From positions 1-14,756 of the forward strand of contig DDZY01000039.1 of the NCBI GenBank assembly GCA_002346525.1: a DNA stretch of 14,756 nt, read 5' to 3'. The stretch comes from Proteobacteria bacterium UBA2996. Its GTDB lineage: Bacteria > Pseudomonadota > Gammaproteobacteria > Arenicellales > UBA868. Of this stretch, positions 6,792 through 13,680 are shown in pieces. Every line of letters starts with the position of its first letter. Within the stretch, counting starts at the first letter, position 1. The position numbers and the translations under genes were made by a program. A model generated the notes under the pieces. That model was not told where the DNA came from. It searched no databases and worked only from the letters and a program-made list of their open reading frames with translations.

Positions 6792-6902
6792 TCAGGTCGT
6801 CTTCCATAGGAGGCGAGGCTGACCGAATCCAATAGGATTGCGGTATTCATCCAAGTCCGTATGCATCCACCAAAACAGCCTCAAGATCAAACCGCGCTTC
6901 AT
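6792..6902 (-). CDS. 36-residue hypothetical peptide
   Basis: A short ORF beginning MKRGLILRLFWWMHTDLDEY, with a basic, aromatic-rich C-terminal half ending in QPRLLWKTT. It is not clearly a membrane segment. The start at 6902 is 31 bp after the stop of the 180-residue gene and its TGA is 3 bp before the ATG of the membrane peptide. Of the frames through this stretch, this one has the most GC-rich third positions, similar to the neighbouring genes. No clear Shine-Dalgarno precedes the ATG. It is the weakest of the three small ORFs in this cluster. Confidence 0.45.
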   Translation of the reverse strand: MKRGLILRLFWWMHTDLDEYRNPIGFGQPRLLWKTT

Positions 6903-6933
6903 CCCGGCGCAATATACCGGTCTTGCTATTCCC

Positions 6934-7476
6934 TTACTCATTGAGGGCACCGTCCTTGTCATACATTTGCTGGTAGGTCGCGTCGATAAGTATCACCTCA
7001 GAGGATTCAACGACTTGTTTCCAATGACCGGTTTTCTTCGCGCATTTGTGGTGCACGAAATGAGCATGAATGTGCGTTCCTTCTAATTTTTCGACGACTC
7101 CGCAAACTAAGCCCCGCTCCTCGTCGTCAATCAGCACCCATTGCCCTGTTTCGGGCAACAGGTCCTGGGCCGGCTGGGTGATCTCCAGCACCTTGTCGGT
7201 ACTGATGAATTGACGAAATGTGACCCCATATTTTACGACCGCCTCCTCATTATCGAAGCGGGCCGCAGGGTTATACCACTCGGACAACTGCAAAGGCCTT
7301 TTGCCAATCACCCTCCAATCAAGCTCGCTTTCATCCCATATTTTGTCATCAACATCTTCAACCAAATAACGCGGAAAGATGCCGACTTGATCTTCCCTGA
7401 CCTCAAACACCACGAATTCGAGTTCTTCTCCTTCGACCGTAACGATATCACCACGCTTTGGCAGGGAAGCTTTCAT
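6934..7476 (-). CDS. uncharacterised 180-residue protein, acidic, beta-rich
   Basis: Not recognised. The protein is soluble and acidic, with no signal peptide. The N-terminus (PKRGDIVTVEGEELEFVVFEV, in part) and a later segment (ETGQWVLIDDEERGLVCGVV, about 109-128) look like two small beta-barrel (SH3-like) units joined by a Trp-rich middle (DESELDWRVIG, LSEWYNPAARF). The second unit is followed by a histidine cluster, HIHAHFVHHKCAKKTGHW, which could bind metal; that is an inference. The ATG at 7476 has a weak AGG-type site. It follows the 136-residue gene by 70 bp and precedes the small-ORF cluster by 31 bp, so it probably heads or continues that operon. Confidence 0.75.
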   Translation of the reverse strand: MKASLPKRGDIVTVEGEELEFVVFEVREDQVGIFPRYLVEDVDDKIWDESELDWRVIGKRPLQLSEWYNPAARFDNEEAVVKYGVTFRQFISTDKVLEITQPAQDLLPETGQWVLIDDEERGLVCGVVEKLEGTHIHAHFVHHKCAKKTGHWKQVVESSEVILIDATYQQMYDKDGALNE

Positions 7477-7546
7477 GAAGGCCTGAGGGAAGTCGCTGAC
7501 GAGTTATGGCTTTCGTTAGAAAAGGGGTTTATTGAGCGCTCTGCCA

Positions 7547-7957
7547 TTAGGCCTCTTCTCGGTTTGCACCAGCCAAAAACTGAATGTCTCCAAGATACCC
7601 CACCACTCCAGCTCCAAGATTGGTATACGACATTAACCCCATCTGGGCCCGCACCAAATCTCCGTCGTTAAGTGGATACGGGTGTAACGTTTCAAGATCC
7701 GGACCCAACACTTTTGGTTGGTCAGGACGACGTAACTTGATTCGCCATACTTGACCGGCCTCAGTCTTGACGACTCTCAGCGGGCTGGCTCCGTTTTTCG
7801 GCATCAGTTTTTCAATCTGCTTGATGAGCGGCCGAACCGCTTCGATGACAGAAAACTCCAAGGTAATGTGGTACAGGGGATTTCCTGACTCACGGGTTTC
7901 CGGTTGGTCGACAAAGGGATCCCGAAGGACAGCAGGCGGAGTAATGAGTTGGGTCAC
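7547..7957 (-). CDS. uncharacterised 136-residue protein, possible OB-fold
   Basis: The GTG at 7957 (MTQLITPPAVLRDPF) is the most upstream start available and has AGGAAG 11 bp before it. The body (NPLYHITLEFSVIEAV, then WRIKLRRPDQPKVLGPD, YPLNDGDLVRAQMGLMSYTN, VVGYLGDIQFLAGAN) alternates short beta strands with a GDLVR turn. This vaguely resembles single-strand-DNA-binding OB-fold proteins, where a similar strand-turn precedes the last strand. That is a low-confidence fold guess; no family is claimed. It lies between two other unrecognised genes on the same strand (80 bp and 70 bp gaps). Confidence 0.7.
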   Translation of the reverse strand: MTQLITPPAVLRDPFVDQPETRESGNPLYHITLEFSVIEAVRPLIKQIEKLMPKNGASPLRVVKTEAGQVWRIKLRRPDQPKVLGPDLETLHPYPLNDGDLVRAQMGLMSYTNLGAGVVGYLGDIQFLAGANREEA

Positions 7958-8037
7958 GAGAGGTGTTTCTTCCTAGCCGGTCATTAGGCGCTGCAAGGCC
8001 CACAAGTGTTCATTGGCGCTTTCGATCACGCGCGGAT

Positions 8038-8403
8038 TCAGGAATCCAGCCACCCGGCAGGACAGTCAGACAACCGGCTGGAAGGCTGGCTGACGACTTC
8101 GCTGTGAACCTTGTCGTAGTAAACGTCAAAATTGTAATTCGGGTCCGCCCTATCAGAAACGATCCTTCCAGATGATGCCAAGAGCTCCTCCCAATCCTTG
8201 CGTCCATGATTCTCGATCACCCAGTCAATATGCTGCTCGTAATCGTTTTCAGGACTCGTGACCACCACATAGTAGGTTGCGCTCCACTCCTCTCCTTTTT
8301 GAATCTCTTTGACCGTTGGCTGATCGAATTGCACGGGATCGATTGCCGGACTCAAAGCTGGCTTGTAGGGATAGGAAAATTGAAGGCGGATGACTGTCTG
8401 CAT
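8038..8403 (-). CDS. uncharacterised 121-residue protein
   Basis: Begins MQTVIRLQFSYPYKPALSPA and contains QKGEEWSATYYVVVTSPEND and a Trp/His segment (EQHIDWVIENHGRKDWEELLAS), then ends in a Ser/Gly/Pro-rich tail. It has no signal peptide, membrane helix or motif that I recognise. The ATG at 8403 has no Shine-Dalgarno directly upstream. The gene is first of the three unrecognised minus-strand genes leading to the small-ORF cluster. The last 15 residues have lower-complexity composition, so a 3' frameshift cannot be ruled out. Confidence 0.65.
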   Translation of the reverse strand: MQTVIRLQFSYPYKPALSPAIDPVQFDQPTVKEIQKGEEWSATYYVVVTSPENDYEQHIDWVIENHGRKDWEELLASSGRIVSDRADPNYNFDVYYDKVHSEVVSQPSSRLSDCPAGWLDS

Positions 8404-8549
8404 GCGTCAATAAAAAATTTGGTTTACGCTTTCCATCAGGAAATCCTTCTTGCCTCTGAAGCCCTTATTCAAGCAGCTGCCATGGCTCTGGTTCAGTATC
8501 AACGTTCGATAATTTACGGTCTAATCTCTCGAGTTACTGGCACGGTGTC

Positions 8550-9365
8550 TTATCCAAGCGCCTGGCTGCAAAGGCCAAAAGCAGGTCGCGGATCTGTCTT
8601 TGGGTTTTTGCGCATGCGCGTAACTGTATCTACACACTTAAGGCCAAGATCCTCAAGCCACGGCATCAGCCCCAGAGCGCTATCCGTGTCGATACGGATG
8701 AACTGCCCTGCTAAAGAGGCAGCAAAGTAGCGGATCAGGCTCTGGGCCTGAAGCTTGCTTTGCGTCTGGATCGGACCGATCACTTGACCTTTTCCAAACC
8801 GGCGCAACGCCGCGTAGCCGCAAACCTCGCCTCTTTCCCCGCGTACAACCGCCAGTCTGGCGTACTTCGCCAGCCATTGCACGAGCGCACTGCGGTCCGC
8901 AGCCAAGAACCTAGAATCCAGTTCAATAATGGCATGGGTATCTTCCGGCTTTGCGGGGCTAATCCGCCTATCGGGCAAACTTACGGGCGCAATCTCGCCC
9001 TGGCATTGGATAATCTCGCGCTCGGATTCAAAACCCAACTTTTCATAGAGGGGCACACCTGCTTTTGTCGCCGCAAGGCGCAACTCGCGACCGCTGACCT
9101 TATCCATGAGCGACGACATCAATTTGTAACCGATTCCCTGGCCGCGCTCAGACTGCCGGACGATGATCATATTAAGCAACGAGACATCAGGACCATAGTC
9201 GGTACGGAGGGCAATCCCGATCACAACTCCGTCGCGAAGGGCGGCCCTGCCCTGCGAAAGCGTCATCAGCATCTGCCAGTCTTCCAGGCGGTGCGGCCAG
9301 GTCTCAGCCTGTGAGAGCACCGTCGCCTGATCGAGATGATGCTGGGCTAAAGGGACGATCTCCAC
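8550..9365 (-). CDS. two-domain GNAT acetyltransferase (GNAT plus acetyltransf_18-like)
   Basis: A 271-residue cytoplasmic enzyme. Domain 1 (about 1-125) is a GNAT: LLNMIIVRQSERGQGIGYKL (63-82) holds the acetyl-CoA loop E-R-G-Q-G-I-G, and VPLYEKLGFE follows at 104-113. Domain 2 (from about residue 135) has CGYAALRRFGKGQVIGPIQT, then a last module containing LMPWLEDLGL and VTRMRK, which matches the YitH-type acetyltransferase_18 C-terminal domain seen after GNATs. The protein ends FGLCSQALG, a usual terminus for this group. The start is GTG at 9365; an in-frame TAG lies four codons upstream, so no longer start exists. It follows the peroxiredoxin gene by 20 bp, suggesting one operon. Substrate unknown. 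Confidence 0.85.
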   Translation of the reverse strand: MEIVPLAQHHLDQATVLSQAETWPHRLEDWQMLMTLSQGRAALRDGVVIGIALRTDYGPDVSLLNMIIVRQSERGQGIGYKLMSSLMDKVSGRELRLAATKAGVPLYEKLGFESEREIIQCQGEIAPVSLPDRRISPAKPEDTHAIIELDSRFLAADRSALVQWLAKYARLAVVRGERGEVCGYAALRRFGKGQVIGPIQTQSKLQAQSLIRYFAASLAGQFIRIDTDSALGLMPWLEDLGLKCVDTVTRMRKNPKTDPRPAFGLCSQALG

Positions 9366-9385
9366 CAGGTCAGTCTAATCAGCTA

Positions 9386-9844
9386 TCAGAGTGCTGCCAT
9401 CACATCATCGTAATCAGGTTCTATACCAGGATGCTCGGCGACCCAATCATAAATAATACTTCCGTCTTCTCCAATTATGAACACGGCCCGGTTACACGCG
9501 GTATACCCATCAATGAAGGCAAAGTTCTCGAACTCCACGCCATAATCACGGGCAGCTTGTAGATGTAGATCCGAGAGAAGGGGGAAAGAGATATTGTTCG
9601 CTTCTGCAAATTTCGCATTGGCGAACGGGCTATCAGGGCTGATACCAAAAACGAGGGCCTGGGCATTGTTGAGCTGGTCGAGTCGTTCTTCAAACACACA
9701 CATCTCCTGATCACAGATTCCACTAAACGCAGCAGGATAAAACGCCAGAACAATCTTTTTCCCTAGATAATCGGAAAGCTTCACTTGCTCTTTTTGCGTA
9801 TTGATCAAGGTGAAATCCGGGGCTGTCTGGTTTAGTAAGGCCAT
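9386..9844 (-). CDS. peroxiredoxin (Bcp/AhpE-type thiol peroxidase)
   Basis: A 152-residue thioredoxin-fold peroxidase that reduces hydrogen peroxide or organic peroxides in the cytoplasm. Residues 36-49 read YPAAFSGICDQEMC: the peroxidatic Cys44 sits in the family PxxxT/SxxC motif with Ser in place of the usual Thr. Cys49 is five residues on, a Bcp-like resolving Cys position. CNRAVFII (117-124) carries the conserved Arg119, and the N-terminal APDFTL (8-13) is typical. The ATG at 9844 is preferred over one five codons upstream because a GAGAGAAAA ribosome site precedes it. The two-domain GNAT follows after 20 bp. The electron donor cannot be told from sequence. Confidence 0.92.
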   Translation of the reverse strand: MALLNQTAPDFTLINTQKEQVKLSDYLGKKIVLAFYPAAFSGICDQEMCVFEERLDQLNNAQALVFGISPDSPFANAKFAEANNISFPLLSDLHLQAARDYGVEFENFAFIDGYTACNRAVFIIGEDGSIIYDWVAEHPGIEPDYDDVMAAL

Positions 9845-10192
9845 GTGTTTTTCTCTCATTAGGTGTCAATAAACCGCGCTCTCGCCTGATCATCTTCCGG
9901 GACTGTTTAATGTTCCGGCATTAGCGATCGCTGCTTTTTCCTGAATGATAAGCCCACAGCTGGAAAAGATGTAACTGGCCAAAGGCTCTCAGCAGTGGAG
10001 CCAAATCTTAGAAAGTCCGACCCAGAGATAGATTTCTTCATTAGTGAGGCGGGTTGTAATTAATAAGCAAGGCCACTGATCATGAAATGGTGCCCACCCG
10101 GGACAAAAAGTACGCTTTCTTTAATAATGAAAAAATTGTGCTATAACGAATGGGCAGATAAAAAGAAATAAGCATAACCAAGGAGATATGAC
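9845..10192. other. divergent intergenic region, 348 bp
   Basis: Separates the peroxiredoxin (-) from the beta-rich protein gene (+). No tRNA, small RNA or convincing small ORF is seen. On the plus strand a TATAAC box (10142-10147) is a plausible -10 for the 10193 gene, but there is no good -35; the AT-rich CTTTAA at 10119-10124 is the best available. A GCGATCGC palindrome occurs once (about 9925-9932), with no sign of repetition. Confidence 0.5.
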
Positions 10193-10597
10193 ATGTTGGG
10201 TGATCAGATAGGCACGATAACGTGCACAACAACCAATAAGCCGCTTTCTACCGAAGGCGCCCTGCCAAAATTCGAGACGACGGCTGAAGGGGCCGGTACG
10301 CTGGCAGGCGCTCAGGTACAAACAATCGCTACCTATTCCTCTAAAATGAGAGCGGACGGGACGCTGTACGGGGAATGTCCTAACCAGGGTGTGATTATGG
10401 CTCAAGATGGAGTCGCTACATTCAGGGCAACCGGAATGGGCACCTTTACGGCTGATGGCGGAGCCACCTTTCGAGGTGCGGTCTACTTTGAATCGGCAGC
10501 ACCGTCACTGGCAAGCCTAAACGGTCTCTGTGGCGTCTACCATTGGGATGTCGATGGGGAAGGCACCGCAACCTGGGAAATCTGGGAATGGAAATAA
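10193..10597 (+). CDS. uncharacterised beta-rich protein
   Basis: A 134-residue soluble protein without a signal peptide. It is dominated by Gly/Thr/Ala and alternating strand-like segments (GTITCTTTNKP, GAGTLAGAQVQTIATYSS, TLYGECPNQGVIMAQDG, ATFRATGMGTFTADGGATFR) and ends in the acidic-aromatic GEGTATWEIWEWK. The repeated small/polar pattern suggests a beta-barrel or jelly-roll fold. I have seen similar hypothetical proteins ending in a WEWK motif, but they have no known function. The ATG at 10193 is fixed by an AAGGAGAT site (10180-10187). A cupin gene follows 48 bp later on the same strand, and both end before the terminator at 11054, so they probably form a two-gene unit. Confidence 0.78.
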   Translation: MLGDQIGTITCTTTNKPLSTEGALPKFETTAEGAGTLAGAQVQTIATYSSKMRADGTLYGECPNQGVIMAQDGVATFRATGMGTFTADGGATFRGAVYFESAAPSLASLNGLCGVYHWDVDGEGTATWEIWEWK

Positions 10598-10645
10598 TAC
10601 CCACCAAGCAGTCTCACCCATGAAATACATAAACGGAGGAAAAAC

Positions 10646-11020
10646 ATGGCTTCATTAGAAACAAAATCCTGGTCGAGCCCAGATGGTTCGATGACACCTG
10701 ACAAGACCCATGCGGCAACTATTAACTTCGGCGGGGTCACACTCACCAAAGCGAATATGCAGCCGGGGTGGAAATGGTCTGAGTGCATTAAGCCCCACGT
10801 TGGCACCGAAAGCTGCCAGGCGGGGCATGTCGGGGTGTTGATCCAGGGTCAGATTCACGTTGTATCTGATGACGGATCCGAAGTGACGGTCAAGGCAGGA
10901 GATGCCTACTGCCTCGCGCCGGGCCACGATGCCTGGGTCGTTGGAGAAGAACCGGCGGTTGGCGTCGAGTTCTCCATGGACAACAAAGACTTCGGCCCGT
11001 GGACGCACGGCGACGACTAG
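10646..11020 (+). CDS. cupin-domain protein
   Basis: A 124-residue small cupin. The two cupin motifs are visible: first the stretch around WSECIKPHVGTESCQAGHVG (44-63) with His51 and His61, then the strand GQIHVVSDDG; second KAGDAYCLAPGHDAWVVGEE (83-102) with Asp86 and His94. These histidines could coordinate a metal, so the protein may be an isomerase, dioxygenase or sensor; the substrate is unknown. A strong ribosome site, GGAGG, lies 8 bp before the ATG at 10646. It follows the beta-rich gene by 48 bp and is followed within 34 bp by an intrinsic terminator, so this two-gene unit ends here. Confidence 0.9.
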   Translation: MASLETKSWSSPDGSMTPDKTHAATINFGGVTLTKANMQPGWKWSECIKPHVGTESCQAGHVGVLIQGQIHVVSDDGSEVTVKAGDAYCLAPGHDAWVVGEEPAVGVEFSMDNKDFGPWTHGDD

Positions 11021-11053
11021 TTTAGCTGGCGGTCCAGATCGAAAGATAGAAAG

Positions 11054-11078
11054 AGCCCCGCTTCGGCGGGGCTTTTTT
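11054..11078 (+). terminator. intrinsic terminator after the cupin gene
   Basis: AGCCCCGC - TTCG - GCGGGGCT forms a perfect 8-bp stem (11054-11061 with 11066-11073) and a UUCG tetraloop, followed by six T (11073-11078). On the other strand the flank is only CTCTTTCT, so it might also work weakly for the convergent YHS gene ending at 11090. Confidence 0.93.
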
Positions 11079-11089
11079 CGGGCGGCTCG

Positions 11090-11593
11090 CTATTCGTTAT
11101 AGTAATTTGGCATCTGTGCCCGACGGTAAGTTGTTGCGCTTCCTTCTTCAATCGCTCTGCGAGTCTCGGGCCAGCTCTCATTGCCTTTTCTGACGTTGCG
11201 GTTGTAGCCCCGTAGCCACCGTAGTCTCACGTCCTTGTTGACGTTGAAGTAAAGCCCCTTGGCGTCGACTGTCCAGCCGTTGTCAAAGTCGACCTCCACC
11301 ACTTGACCCCCGGTCATCGCCATCGCGCACCATCCGCCAAACTTCGGCGCAAATCCTTCAGGATCCGATAGAAACATGTCTTTGTGTTTTTCGTTTGAGA
11401 AGTACCACCTGACGCCTTGCCAATCCGTTTGATGGGCATCAGTCCCACGAACTGCCATTTTCAGCACAAAGTAAGCGACCGGGTCATAACCCCCAATAGC
11501 AGCGCCTTGTGCATTTGAATTGAAATAGTCTCCTGCATGGCTTGAGCCGCTAAACAAAAACACAAAGAGGTATATATAGAGGCGACTAGCCAT
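11090..11593 (-). CDS. exported YHS-domain protein
   Basis: A 167-residue YHS-domain protein. The ATG at 11593 is chosen because it begins a signal peptide (MASRLYIYLFVFLFSGSSHA, cleavage about residue 20) and follows a GCAGGAG site; the open frame extends to 11698 but overlaps the upstream gene. The YHS domain occupies about 33-95: AIGGYDPVAYFV, then GVRWYFSNEKHKDMFLSDPE, and FAPKFGGWCAMAM with Cys89. YHS domains are found in metal-related and other exported proteins; here the function is not established. The rest is a WTVDAKGLYFNVNK strand region and a basic Trp-rich tail. It follows the GNAT gene on the same strand by 86 bp. Confidence 0.88.
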   Translation of the reverse strand: MASRLYIYLFVFLFSGSSHAGDYFNSNAQGAAIGGYDPVAYFVLKMAVRGTDAHQTDWQGVRWYFSNEKHKDMFLSDPEGFAPKFGGWCAMAMTGGQVVEVDFDNGWTVDAKGLYFNVNKDVRLRWLRGYNRNVRKGNESWPETRRAIEEGSATTYRRAQMPNYYNE

Positions 11594-11679
11594 CAGACTC
11601 CTGCCGTCTCGAAGCTGGACAATGAAATAAAAGCGTTTACCCTTCAGATTGAGGTGTCGAGCTCTCGAGAATAATTTTC

Positions 11680-12273
11680 TTAGCTTATTTCCTTGCACAT
11701 CAGGATAACGTCTCCGCTATCTTGAGAACCAGGAAAATGAACATACGGTCTTCGATCCACCTCCACAAAACCATTTCTTGTGTAGGCCCGCAAGGCAACC
11801 GAGTTTACTTCTTCCACCTGTAAAGCAACGCGGTTCGTCCCCGCCTCTGCAGCGATTCTGGCTGCCTCATCGAGGAACTGTCTGGCAAACCCTTTACCCC
11901 GATATTCCGGCAGGATCGCAATGGCCTGCAACATCCAGGCACCACTGGCCACCTTTTCGAGCTCTACGCAAGGCCGAAAACATTCAGGGACAGCCTCCAG
12001 ATCCCTGTCCGGATACGGGTCACCGACAAGAAATCCGAAGAAGGCGCCCACAAAATTTGATTCCAATTGGGCGACCTGCCAGTTTTTGAAATAAGCATCG
12101 AATTTGGCATCAGTTCGAATCTTCTCTCGGCCGTATTCAAAACAGGATTGCCCCTGCACGACCTCCTGGCTCCAGAGATAAGCGGGCATTCTTCTGCCCG
12201 CCATATCCCGAATCAAGGTCAGGTGCGTACAGTCGTCTTCTGTCGCCGTTCTAAATTTCAGTTTATCTCCCAT
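11680..12273 (-). CDS. GNAT family N-acetyltransferase
   Basis: A 197-residue cytoplasmic GNAT. MLQAIAILPEYRGKGFARQF (114-133) is the acetyl-CoA motif A with R-G-K-G-F-A, and VEEVNSVALRAYTRNGFVEV (153-172) is the usual C-terminal motif. The N-terminal TATEDDCTHLTLIRDMA is also family-like. The ATG at 12273 is preferred over a GTG three codons upstream because AGG lies at a usable distance and the family normally begins near MGDKLKFRTA. The acceptor is unknown. The EamA gene is divergent, 72 bp away, so a shared divergent promoter region is expected in 12274-12345; I see no clean -10/-35 pair there. The gene overlaps the longest open frame of the downstream YHS gene, but not its likely start. 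Confidence 0.88.
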   Translation of the reverse strand: MGDKLKFRTATEDDCTHLTLIRDMAGRRMPAYLWSQEVVQGQSCFEYGREKIRTDAKFDAYFKNWQVAQLESNFVGAFFGFLVGDPYPDRDLEAVPECFRPCVELEKVASGAWMLQAIAILPEYRGKGFARQFLDEAARIAAEAGTNRVALQVEEVNSVALRAYTRNGFVEVDRRPYVHFPGSQDSGDVILMCKEIS

Positions 12274-12345
12274 CAGACGCACCTAACGGTGTACATTTCG
12301 TTTGCGTTCATCCTTCCGCAGCGAACCCCGACCCAAAGAATAAAC

Positions 12346-13230
12346 ATGCGCTACTCACTGGCATTCTCGACTCTTGTGGGCGCGGCAACATTGGCAAGTT
12401 TCAATGGGGTCTTTATCCGAGCATTGGGGGACATCACGGATTGGCAGATTGTGTTCTGGCGACACCTGCTAGTCGGATTAATGTTGTGCGTGGGGCTTGC
12501 CGGGTTCTACAGATCGGGGGTTGTCAGTGCGTTCAGAAAAATCGGTCGGCTAGGCATCTTCGGTGCCACTGCGTTCGGGCTTAGTTTAGTCTTTCTGACC
12601 ATGGCTCTCCATACATCACCGGTCGCCGATGTCATGTTCACACTGGCAGTTATTCCCATTCTCACCGCCTTGATGGCCTGGACGGCATTGCGGGAGCGTA
12701 TCGAGAAAGTAACCTGGATCGCCATGATCGGTGCTGCCATCGGGGTTGCATTGATGGTCGCAGGTCATCTGACGGGAGGCAGCATTAAAGGCGTCGGCCT
12801 TAGTGTGGGATGTGCCGTCACGGTTTCTATATTTTCAGTCATTCTGCGTTGGGGTCGCGACCTCGACATGATCCCTATGTTTGCGATCGGCAGTCTCATC
12901 GCGGCGGCAATTGCACTCCCCTTTTCTTTTGACAGGCTCCCGCTGAACAGGGAGAGCATCACTATCCTTGCCTTGTGGGGCGGGTTGATCTCGCCGATTT
13001 ATTATTCGCTTTTTGTTGTCGCCTCGCGACATATCCGCGCAGGAGAATTGATGCTGGTAGTGCCTTTGGAGACCATTTTAGCTGTGCTCCTGGCCTGGCT
13101 AGTGCTGACCGAAATTCCAGGCACCAACACCCTGCTCGGCGGCATCCTGATCATTATCGCGGTAAGCGGGATGGCTATTTACCGAATATACGAGCGACCT
13201 CAGGCAGGCTCTCCTAAAGAGTCGACGTAA
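12346..13230 (+). CDS. EamA (DMT superfamily) transporter
   Basis: A 294-residue inner-membrane protein in two homologous EamA halves, about ten helices. The first half ends in SPVADVMFTLAVIPILTALM and a helix with IGAAIGVALMVAG; the second half has PIYYSLFVVASRHIRAGELM then VPLETILAVLLAWLVLTE, the usual repeated motif of metabolite exporters such as RhaT/YdcZ-like proteins. The start at 12346 gives the normal family length; the open frame extends upstream to 12067 but that part is antisense to the GNAT gene. Only a weak AAAGAA site lies upstream. Its 3' end overlaps the convergent SnoaL-like gene by 31 bp (13200-13230). Substrate unknown. Confidence 0.88.
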   Translation: MRYSLAFSTLVGAATLASFNGVFIRALGDITDWQIVFWRHLLVGLMLCVGLAGFYRSGVVSAFRKIGRLGIFGATAFGLSLVFLTMALHTSPVADVMFTLAVIPILTALMAWTALRERIEKVTWIAMIGAAIGVALMVAGHLTGGSIKGVGLSVGCAVTVSIFSVILRWGRDLDMIPMFAIGSLIAAAIALPFSFDRLPLNRESITILALWGGLISPIYYSLFVVASRHIRAGELMLVVPLETILAVLLAWLVLTEIPGTNTLLGGILIIIAVSGMAIYRIYERPQAGSPKEST

Positions 13231-13586
13231 ATTTTGCTGACGATACGCCATTCATCTTCGATCTTAAGCAGATGGAAGTGATTGACGTAATCCGAGCCAA
13301 GCAAATTGGTTTCAACCAGGCCGGCGCTCGCCATGCCCCCAGCAATATGGATGAAACTGATCTCAGCCTGATATCCTTCCCCTGAACTCTCGGATGACGG
13401 CTCAGACTGGAGTTGATCGTAAAATGGTTGCGGTGAGCCAATATCCAACTCACTCCGGTAGTAGCCAGACATAAGCGCTTTTGGATGAAAACAACGTTTC
13501 AACAACGCTGTGTCTGCGGTAAAACTCGCTTTTATGTAGTTCTCTATGACAGTTCGCACTGATGCGTAGTCGTTGGGTGACTGCAC
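13200..13586 (-). CDS. NTF2/SnoaL-like protein, lumazine-binding type
   Basis: A 128-residue small alpha/beta cone-fold protein. VRTVIENYIKASFTADTALL (10-29), CFHPKALMSGYY, and the late strands ISFIHIAGGMASAGLVETNL and NHFHLLKIEDEWRIVSKIYV give the family pattern: helix pair then a curved sheet ending in W-R-I-V-S-K. It resembles the putative lumazine-binding group of SnoaL-like proteins, often of unknown role. The start is GTG at 13586 with GGGGAA about 8 bp upstream. Its last codons overlap the end of the EamA gene on the other strand, which leaves no room for separate terminators between them. Confidence 0.8.
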   Translation of the reverse strand: MQSPNDYASVRTVIENYIKASFTADTALLKRCFHPKALMSGYYRSELDIGSPQPFYDQLQSEPSSESSGEGYQAEISFIHIAGGMASAGLVETNLLGSDYVNHFHLLKIEDEWRIVSKIYVDSLGEPA

Positions 13587-13644
13587 AAGGGTTCCCCGGT
13601 AGTGTGTTTGTTTCTTCAGAGATCTTCCAAGTATCTTCGCCGTG

Positions 13645-13665
13645 AAAAAGGCGCTTCAAGCGCCT
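13645..13665 (-). terminator. intrinsic terminator after the alpha/beta-barrel gene
   Basis: On the minus strand AGGCGC - TTGAA - GCGCCT (13665-13649) is a perfect inverted repeat followed by TTTTT (13649-13645). It lies 16 bp past the stop codon of the gene at 13681-13950, closing that transcript before the SnoaL-like gene, whose start is at 13586. Confidence 0.85.
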
Positions 13666-13680
13666 ACGAGCTTGAATCAG

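Noticed and set aside
7141..7671. Plus-strand open frame opposite the 180- and 136-residue genes
   Set aside because: Antisense shadow; the minus-strand frames have better composition and operon packing.
8404..8549. Possible short ORF ending TEPEPWQLLE in the gap after the two-domain GNAT
   Set aside because: No ATG, GTG or TTG start and no ribosome site in that frame; the 146-bp gap holds nothing I can support.
8206..9314. Plus-strand open frames across the 121-residue and GNAT genes
   Set aside because: They are antisense to a clear GNAT and share no recognisable domain; shadows.
9864..9869. TTGACA on the minus strand beside the peroxiredoxin start
   Set aside because: Its -10 would fall inside the coding region, so it cannot drive this gene.
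12067..12345. N-terminal extension of the EamA transporter
   Set aside because: It is antisense to the GNAT gene, lacks membrane segments, and the ATG at 12346 already gives the normal family length.
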